A stretch of DNA of 64,000 nucleotides from UMGS1002 sp050309735 (lineage in GTDB: Bacteria > Bacillota > Clostridia > Oscillospirales > CAG-272), in assembly GCA_050309735.1 (NCBI GenBank), contig JBNRMS010000068.1, positions 1-64,000 of the forward strand, read 5' to 3'. Shown piece by piece: positions 59,430 through 64,000 of this stretch (within the stretch, counting starts at the first letter, position 1; each line of letters starts with the position of its first letter). The position numbers and the translations under genes are program-made. The notes beneath the pieces are model-generated. The model did no database searches. It had not been told where the DNA came from and was given only the letters and a program-made list of their open reading frames with translations.

Positions 59430-62228
59430 CTATTGCTCTGCCCGTACAAAGGCTGACAGGGCGGCCGCTATTTTCGAGGCATCTTCGATTACGGATGGGT
59501 CGGACGAGGTGGCAAGCCCGAGCGCCGAGAAGAGAGCGAGAATTTTTTTGCGATCGCTCTCTATCTGGCGGGGATAGTCGGGCCGGTATTTTATTTTCGA
59601 GCGAAGGCCGAGCGCAGCTTTGACATATTTCCCGGTAGCGCTGTCATATCTCAGAATGCGCTCGACCCCGCCGGTTGCAACCCGATAGGCGGCGGGCTCT
59701 ATGATATTTGTCACCGCGGGCGAGGCTAACTCATAATAAACCTTCACGCCGCTGACCGGCTTTGAAAGTGTCAGATAAATTCCGTTTACGCTGCCGATAT
59801 TCCCCGATGCAGAGAGATATACTGTCCCGTTTTTTGCACCCTCAAGCTGCACCACATCGCCGCTCGAACCGCTGACAGTCATAACACCAACGCGACGGCA
59901 GAGTTTGCCGCTATCAAAGTCAAGCGTGTCGCAAATCCCACCAGGCAGGCGGCACATCTCATAATTCTGCGTGAATAACAGGCTCGAATCAAGCTCGTTT
60001 GTCTCGCCTCCGGTGCTGTTAAGTCCTCCGACAATAGCATTTGTCTGCCCCTTTGGGTGATAAACCCCGCCGATAATTTTTTCGATTTCGGCGGCGGGAA
60101 GCTCATCCATACCCAGATAGGTCAGGTCGTAGACAGCCAGTCTCCGCATACTGATGACCTCCTCGGTCATCGTAAGGTTTACAGTGATTTTCGCACCGGG
60201 AGACGGAAGGTTTACCACCGTTCCCGAGAAGCCGTATTCTGACAGCTCTGCCGGCTCACTTGAGCCGGGCAGTGTCCAACCGGCTCCCGACACATATGTG
60301 AGCACATAGCTGCCGCTCGCAGCATTATAGCCGAGCGCTCCGGCAAATTTCACAGGATCAAGCACAGGATTGATAATTCCTATAATCCCGTATGTGGTAT
60401 AGATTGCAGAGGGGGTTCTTCCATATGGAAAGGTAAAATCAATATTTATCTCCGAGTTTGCCCTCAGAGCCTCGTTCGACGTGCTGAACACAACTTCAAT
60501 CCCATAGTTTGTCAAGTTGACAAGTTCCCCGACTCCATCTACCCTCCAACCGTAGTTATAGACAAAACGGTATTTGCCGTTCCACAGAGGAGAGAAGGCA
60601 GCGATTTTATTAGAGAAAAGCACGGGATTCACCGTCACACTCGAAATATATCCCGAGTGGGAGGCCGCCGCTACAATCTGGCGCTTGTCCCACAGACCGA
60701 CCGCCCCTTCTCCGTTAGTAGACGAGGTTATAATGCCCGAGACGCGCTGCCAGTCGTCTGTTGCACATGATTCGATATAATGCACACCTCCTCCGCCCCC
60801 GTCTGCGAAAAGGACGACGCCCGGTGCGGTCGTCGGTTTTTTTATTTCACCCTCAATATAGTATTTGTGTCCTGCGGTAAAAGAGACAGCGCGCATAATT
60901 TTTGCCGGAACGGCCTCGGCCGCCGTCGGCTGGTAGACCTCAATTGTAAAGGAATCAATCTCAAAATCATCCTCATAAACTGTTATTACAACAGCTCCGA
61001 CTTCAAGACCTTCTATATCCCACCCTTCCCCGTCATATCTTTCAACAATATCTACTATCCCCGGCACGCTCGCCTCGCAATATTGCAGGCCTGTGTCATA
61101 ACCGTCGACCTCGACGACGCCCCCGATTTGAATCAAATAATCGGCGTCTGATTCGACAATTTCCGGCGCGGGGGGAGGATTGAGGGTTATCGAGCCTGTG
61201 CCGCTCCAAACCTCAAATTCCCCTCCCTCGAATGACCAGCCCGAGGCGTCGGCAAAATTTCCGTTGTCAAGCAGCTGAACCACACTCATCCCCTCAAGCT
61301 CGACAAGCTCAGCCGATGCCAGCTCTATGCCCTCCTCACCCGAGGCGCTGGTCCGCTCAAAGAGGATATCCTCAACCTCAATTTCTCTCACCGGGGACAG
61401 GTTGTCGGCCGCCCCGGCGATAAGATCTGCCGCCCGACCCGAGGCCGGGGCGTAGGTTTCGGCGTGGTTGTGCGAGATTGGCGCATAGGTGCCTGTGTGG
61501 TTGTGGGAAGCAGGTGCATATGCGCCTGTATGACTGTGTGTGAGAGGCGCATATGTACCCGCATGGCTGTGAGAGACCGGCGCATAAGTGCCTGTATGGT
61601 TGTGCAAGACATCGGCCTTGCCCGCCAGCGCAGCATGCACCCCTCCCGATGCCACCGCGCGCCCGCTGCCCGCAGTCGGAGCGGCATCTATTGCCGGCTT
61701 GTTTTTTATGTAATCGAGCGCCCGGCTGTCTGCCTGCGACCAGTCAGACTGCACATTTAACTGAGCACCCGACTCAATGCCCGCAAGCTTTGCTTTTTCC
61801 TCGTTTGTATAATCGTTTGAGGACAAACCCTTTCCCTCAGCGACATTCACCTTTCCGAGAAGAGCCGTCATGATCTGAGAGGCTTGGCTCGGAGTTGGAA
61901 CAAGTGCCTCGTTTTCTGTCGGAACGCTCGTGTCAAGCACCCGCACAAGCCCCTCGGCGCTTATCAGCACCCGCTCGCCGCAATAGCCGCTCACCACAAA
62001 CCTGCTTGTCCCCCCGACATTCATAACCTCCGCGGGGATGTTGATAGGCTCGCCGCCATATAGAATCGAGACCGCCTCTCCCTCGGGCGGGTAAAAGCTC
62101 ACGGTTACCGCAAGCCCTTCCCACTCCTCACTAAGGACAAAATCAAGTTTTTCTATTCCGTAGCTCCCCCGCGTCCCCGCGACAAACCTTGCCGGATTCA
62201 AAACATATCTGTCAACTTTAATTATCAT
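59430..62228 (-). CDS. Orphan phage-tail-fibre-like protein with HxH repeats
   Basis: This is a 932-residue protein with no signal peptide. The N-terminal 110 residues (VDRYVLNPARFVAGTRGSYG, FVLSEEWEGLAVTVSFYPPE) resemble the baseplate-attachment domain of phage tail-tip/fibre proteins. Next come GIESGAQLNVQSDWSQADSR and five short repeats of the type TYAPxSHxHxG (about 215-275), the histidine-rich motif that binds metal along trimeric phage fibres. Long beta-rich regions and a short helical end follow. No other tail gene is nearby: its neighbours are spoIIP and a sugar isomerase. It may be a phage relic or a domesticated surface fibre. AAAGG lies seven bases before the ATG at 62228. Confidence 0.75.
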   Translation of the reverse strand: MIIKVDRYVLNPARFVAGTRGSYGIEKLDFVLSEEWEGLAVTVSFYPPEGEAVSILYGGEPINIPAEVMNVGGTSRFVVSGYCGERVLISAEGLVRVLDTSVPTENEALVPTPSQASQIMTALLGKVNVAEGKGLSSNDYTNEEKAKLAGIESGAQLNVQSDWSQADSRALDYIKNKPAIDAAPTAGSGRAVASGGVHAALAGKADVLHNHTGTYAPVSHSHAGTYAPLTHSHTGAYAPASHNHTGTYAPISHNHAETYAPASGRAADLIAGAADNLSPVREIEVEDILFERTSASGEEGIELASAELVELEGMSVVQLLDNGNFADASGWSFEGGEFEVWSGTGSITLNPPPAPEIVESDADYLIQIGGVVEVDGYDTGLQYCEASVPGIVDIVERYDGEGWDIEGLEVGAVVITVYEDDFEIDSFTIEVYQPTAAEAVPAKIMRAVSFTAGHKYYIEGEIKKPTTAPGVVLFADGGGGGVHYIESCATDDWQRVSGIITSSTNGEGAVGLWDKRQIVAAASHSGYISSVTVNPVLFSNKIAAFSPLWNGKYRFVYNYGWRVDGVGELVNLTNYGIEVVFSTSNEALRANSEINIDFTFPYGRTPSAIYTTYGIIGIINPVLDPVKFAGALGYNAASGSYVLTYVSGAGWTLPGSSEPAELSEYGFSGTVVNLPSPGAKITVNLTMTEEVISMRRLAVYDLTYLGMDELPAAEIEKIIGGVYHPKGQTNAIVGGLNSTGGETNELDSSLLFTQNYEMCRLPGGICDTLDFDSGKLCRRVGVMTVSGSSGDVVQLEGAKNGTVYLSASGNIGSVNGIYLTLSKPVSGVKVYYELASPAVTNIIEPAAYRVATGGVERILRYDSATGKYVKAALGLRSKIKYRPDYPRQIESDRKKILALFSALGLATSSDPSVIEDASKIAAALSAFVRAEQ

Positions 62229-62320
62229 GTCTTTGCCTTTCAAAGGCGCTTTCTGTTATCCCGCGTAAATTATATCAAAGCACCCTCTCTTGTGACTGAC
62301 ATCTTTATGTCAGCACAACT

Positions 62321-63616
62321 CTACTCTGCTTTTCCTTTTATTATATCGACAAGCGCCGCCGCCGTCAGATATGCGGCTTCCTTTGCCTCGGACAGCGAAT
62401 TCCCGCTCGCCCCCACCTCAAGGAGCATCGACAGCGGCGCGTACTGCTGATTATAAGCCGAGCCGCGCAGGTAAACCGGGCGGCAGATATTTGTATGCCT
62501 GCTGTTCAAAAAATTACGAAGCTTGAGGGCAAGCGCGAGATTATTTTGCCAGTTTGGACAATCAACGCCGTTATAGTCGCTTCCGACGACGCACATCACC
62601 TGCGCCGCCGCCCTTCCGTCAACCAGGGTCACCGGTCGTATCAGCGAGCCGGTTGAGGTGGTCAGCGAGTCGCGGTGAACGTCTATCACATACTGTATCG
62701 AAGGGTGCTTTGCAAGGTATTCTCTTATCGTTGCAGCCGAGCGCGAATAGGAATCTTTGTATGACTCAAGGTCGTGCATTATAGTGCAGTGTAATGTTTT
62801 AATACCGTTTGAATTGAGTGTATCGGCAATAACCGCTCCGACTGCCACCACGTTTTTGGTGATATCATCCGAGCGCGCAAGCTCTGAATCGCTTGAGTAC
62901 GAAATGCTGCCCTCCTCGCTGTATGCCTCGGTGCCGTGTGTGTGAACAATTAAAACTACCGGATTGCCGACCGGATATATGGCGGAATTGAAAAAATCAA
63001 AGGCGGGGATAGCCTCGGAAGATTCGAGCAGAGCGCTTGTCTTCGGCGAGTAGCGTGTATCATTATATATGTAGGTTTCACCGTATGAGATAAGGCTCAT
63101 GTCTCTTGGAACTATCGCGATGTGACCAGCCGGAACAAGCGCATAGTCGAAGCTGTATAGCTCGTCGGGGTCGGAATAGATCGGAGCGGAGGGTTGGGTC
63201 ACGGGTGAGCCGGTGCCGTCCGGCGTTGTAACTGCCGACGTCTCCCTGCCGAGTGCCTCAAAGAGTTTTTTTAGCATTGCAAGAAAGCCGCCCTCCTCGT
63301 CTCCCCCCGCAATATCCCCGGGAGGTTGAGCGCTGCCATCGGGTGCTGTTTGCGAGGTCTCAGAGCTTGTTCCGCTTGTATTCGGCTCTCCCGTTGTCTC
63401 CTCTCCTCTCGCTCCTCCAAAGGCTCCGACAGGTTGCCCTAACCCGCCCAAAAAACAAAATATTATAAAAATTACCGAAAAAAGAGCAACGCCGAGCGCT
63501 ATTGTGCTGAAGAAGGCCGAGCCGCCACGACGAATGCGTGCAGATGCCGTCATCGGTCTGCCGTCGGTCAGCCTTTTTGTCTCTCCGGGGAAGAGGTTTA
63601 TCCTTTCTTTTTCCAT
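62321..63616 (-). CDS. spoIIP: Stage II sporulation protein P
   Basis: This is a membrane-anchored amidase/endopeptidase of the SpoIIDMP complex that drives engulfment. The 431 residues comprise a cytoplasmic start, one membrane helix (about 33-55), a Gly/Ser/Thr-rich linker (about 60-140) and the SpoIIP domain: PVVLIVHTHGTEAYSEEG (about 225-242), YDSYSRSAATIREYLAKHP-like helix, YVIDVHRDSL, MCVVGSDYNG and PLSMLLEVGASGNSLSEAKE. The zinc ligands (His in HTHGTE, His in DVHRDS, Glu in LLEVG) are visible. The ATG at 63616 follows GGGGGT, itself right after a GC hairpin. It is next to gpr, the usual order in spore formers. Confidence 0.92.
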   Translation of the reverse strand: MEKERINLFPGETKRLTDGRPMTASARIRRGGSAFFSTIALGVALFSVIFIIFCFLGGLGQPVGAFGGARGEETTGEPNTSGTSSETSQTAPDGSAQPPGDIAGGDEEGGFLAMLKKLFEALGRETSAVTTPDGTGSPVTQPSAPIYSDPDELYSFDYALVPAGHIAIVPRDMSLISYGETYIYNDTRYSPKTSALLESSEAIPAFDFFNSAIYPVGNPVVLIVHTHGTEAYSEEGSISYSSDSELARSDDITKNVVAVGAVIADTLNSNGIKTLHCTIMHDLESYKDSYSRSAATIREYLAKHPSIQYVIDVHRDSLTTSTGSLIRPVTLVDGRAAAQVMCVVGSDYNGVDCPNWQNNLALALKLRNFLNSRHTNICRPVYLRGSAYNQQYAPLSMLLEVGASGNSLSEAKEAAYLTAAALVDIIKGKAE

Positions 63617-63871
63617 AGTAACCCCCATGCCGCCAAAATACGGCTTAAATAGATTTTAGAAAATTTGCGCGTTAAGCACCGCCATCAACTCATGAGTCAC
63701 GCAAAAGGCAACACAAATCGGTTGTGCCGGGATTTGTGTCGGTACGGGCGGCGCCGATATCGCCGCCATGCTCGCGCCGCGAGGCCTTTGCGCGTTGTAT
63801 GAAAGAAATAAATTTCTTTCATACCGGCATCCGCACAAAGATTATTCGATTATATGCTCGGCGCTCGTTTA
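63617..63871 (-). repeat. Hairpin array between gpr and spoIIP
   Basis: Three inverted repeats follow one another: ACACAAATC/GATTTGTGT (63708-63736), GGCGGCG/CGCCGCC-like around ATAT (63747-63767) and GTATGAAAGAAAT/ATTTCTTTCATAC (63797-63824). A small reading frame through it is not supported. The arrangement recalls the three-hairpin repeats elsewhere in the window. Confidence 0.6.
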
Positions 63872-64000
63872 TTATGTCAGATAAAGATCCGAGGTAAATG
63901 CCTTTCCGATTGCGCGCGCAAGGAGGGCTGACACCTTTTTCATTATCACATCACTCTCTTTGGGCGACACAAAAAATCCCCTCCCCTCGTCGAGCACGCG
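63872..64000 (-). CDS. gpr: GPR germination protease, C-terminal end (partial)
   Basis: Only the last 42 residues are in the window: RVLDEGRGFFVSPKESDVIM then KKVSALLARAIGKAFTSDLY. They match the C-terminus of GPR, the spore protease that degrades small acid-soluble proteins during germination (compare the family pattern FVTPKEID...IxxAINxALH). Position next to spoIIP on the same strand is the conserved gpr-spoIIP order, which supports the call. The gene continues beyond the window edge. Confidence 0.75.
   Translation of the reverse strand, partial: RVLDEGRGFFVSPKESDVIMKKVSALLARAIGKAFTSDLYLT

Noticed and set aside
59430..63616. Prophage
   Set aside because: Only one tail-fibre-like gene; no capsid, terminase, portal, lysis or integrase genes nearby.
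63656..63838. 60-codon minus-strand frame between gpr and spoIIP
   Set aside because: It runs through three inverted repeats and lacks a ribosome binding site; structure explains the region better.

Overview
The window reads as a chromosomal segment of an anaerobic, endospore-forming member of Clostridia (Bacillota), probably a gut lineage close to Oscillospirales. The support is the sporulation set (spoIIAA-spoIIAB-sigF, a spoIVFA/spoIVFB-like pair, spoIIP and the 3' end of gpr), GGAGG-type ribosome binding sites, textbook TTGACA/TATAAT promoters and many lipobox signal peptides. No rRNA, CRISPR array or complete prophage is visible. The species cannot be named from the sequence alone.

Layout. 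(1) 0-4.8 kb is an accessory patch: an IS110 transposase, two paralogous XRE-TPR regulators with the same terminator stem, a Cu/Zn superoxide dismutase between them, and structured intergenic repeats. (2) 4.8-14.4 kb is a secreted-carbohydrate region. On the minus strand are a sialidase-like protein, a sugar-binding lipoprotein, a CBM9-like surface protein and an endonuclease/exonuclease/phosphatase lipoprotein. On the plus strand are an HpcH/HpaI aldolase, an AraC regulator and a GH13 lipoprotein. (3) 14.4-22.5 kb starts with repeats, then a MATE exporter with its MerR regulator behind a 19-bp-spacer promoter, an acyltransferase, an acyl-CoA synthetase broken by a one-base frameshift, a peptidase E-like enzyme and a pyridoxal kinase. 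(4) 22.5-27.7 kb is a second accessory patch: a truncated tnpV fused tail-to-tail with a truncated response regulator, its histidine kinase, a 7TM pseudokinase-like sensor, a DUF6809 gene, and a tRNA-Pro whose anticodon stem does not pair. (5) 27.7-45.6 kb holds an ECF sigma/anti-sigma pair, fumarase, a CDP-alcohol phosphatidyltransferase, an E2-like acyltransferase, a MarR-controlled heterodimeric ABC exporter, HAD hydrolases, an ABC-F protein, and a DUF1836-NfeD-flotillin operon. (6) 45.6-51.5 kb holds the SpoIVF-like pair and potABCD behind an attenuator-like leader. (7) 51.5-64 kb holds the spoIIA operon, a Gfo/Idh/MocA oxidoreductase, glmM, a metallophosphoesterase, a CofE-like protein, a sugar isomerase-like protein, an orphan tail-fibre-like protein, spoIIP and the end of gpr.

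The most distinctive signal lies between genes. Several families of hairpin-rich repeats are present. One is a 118-bp three-hairpin unit found three times, each copy ending exactly at the base before a start codon, so that it supplies the ribosome binding site. A second is a chain of three hairpins whose stems differ between copies but keep their pairing and order. A third is an 88-bp tandem unit with a covarying stem. Other regulatory candidates are two face-to-face consensus promoters between divergent genes, which would give about 175 nt of mutually antisense leader, and a terminator/antiterminator pair ahead of potA.
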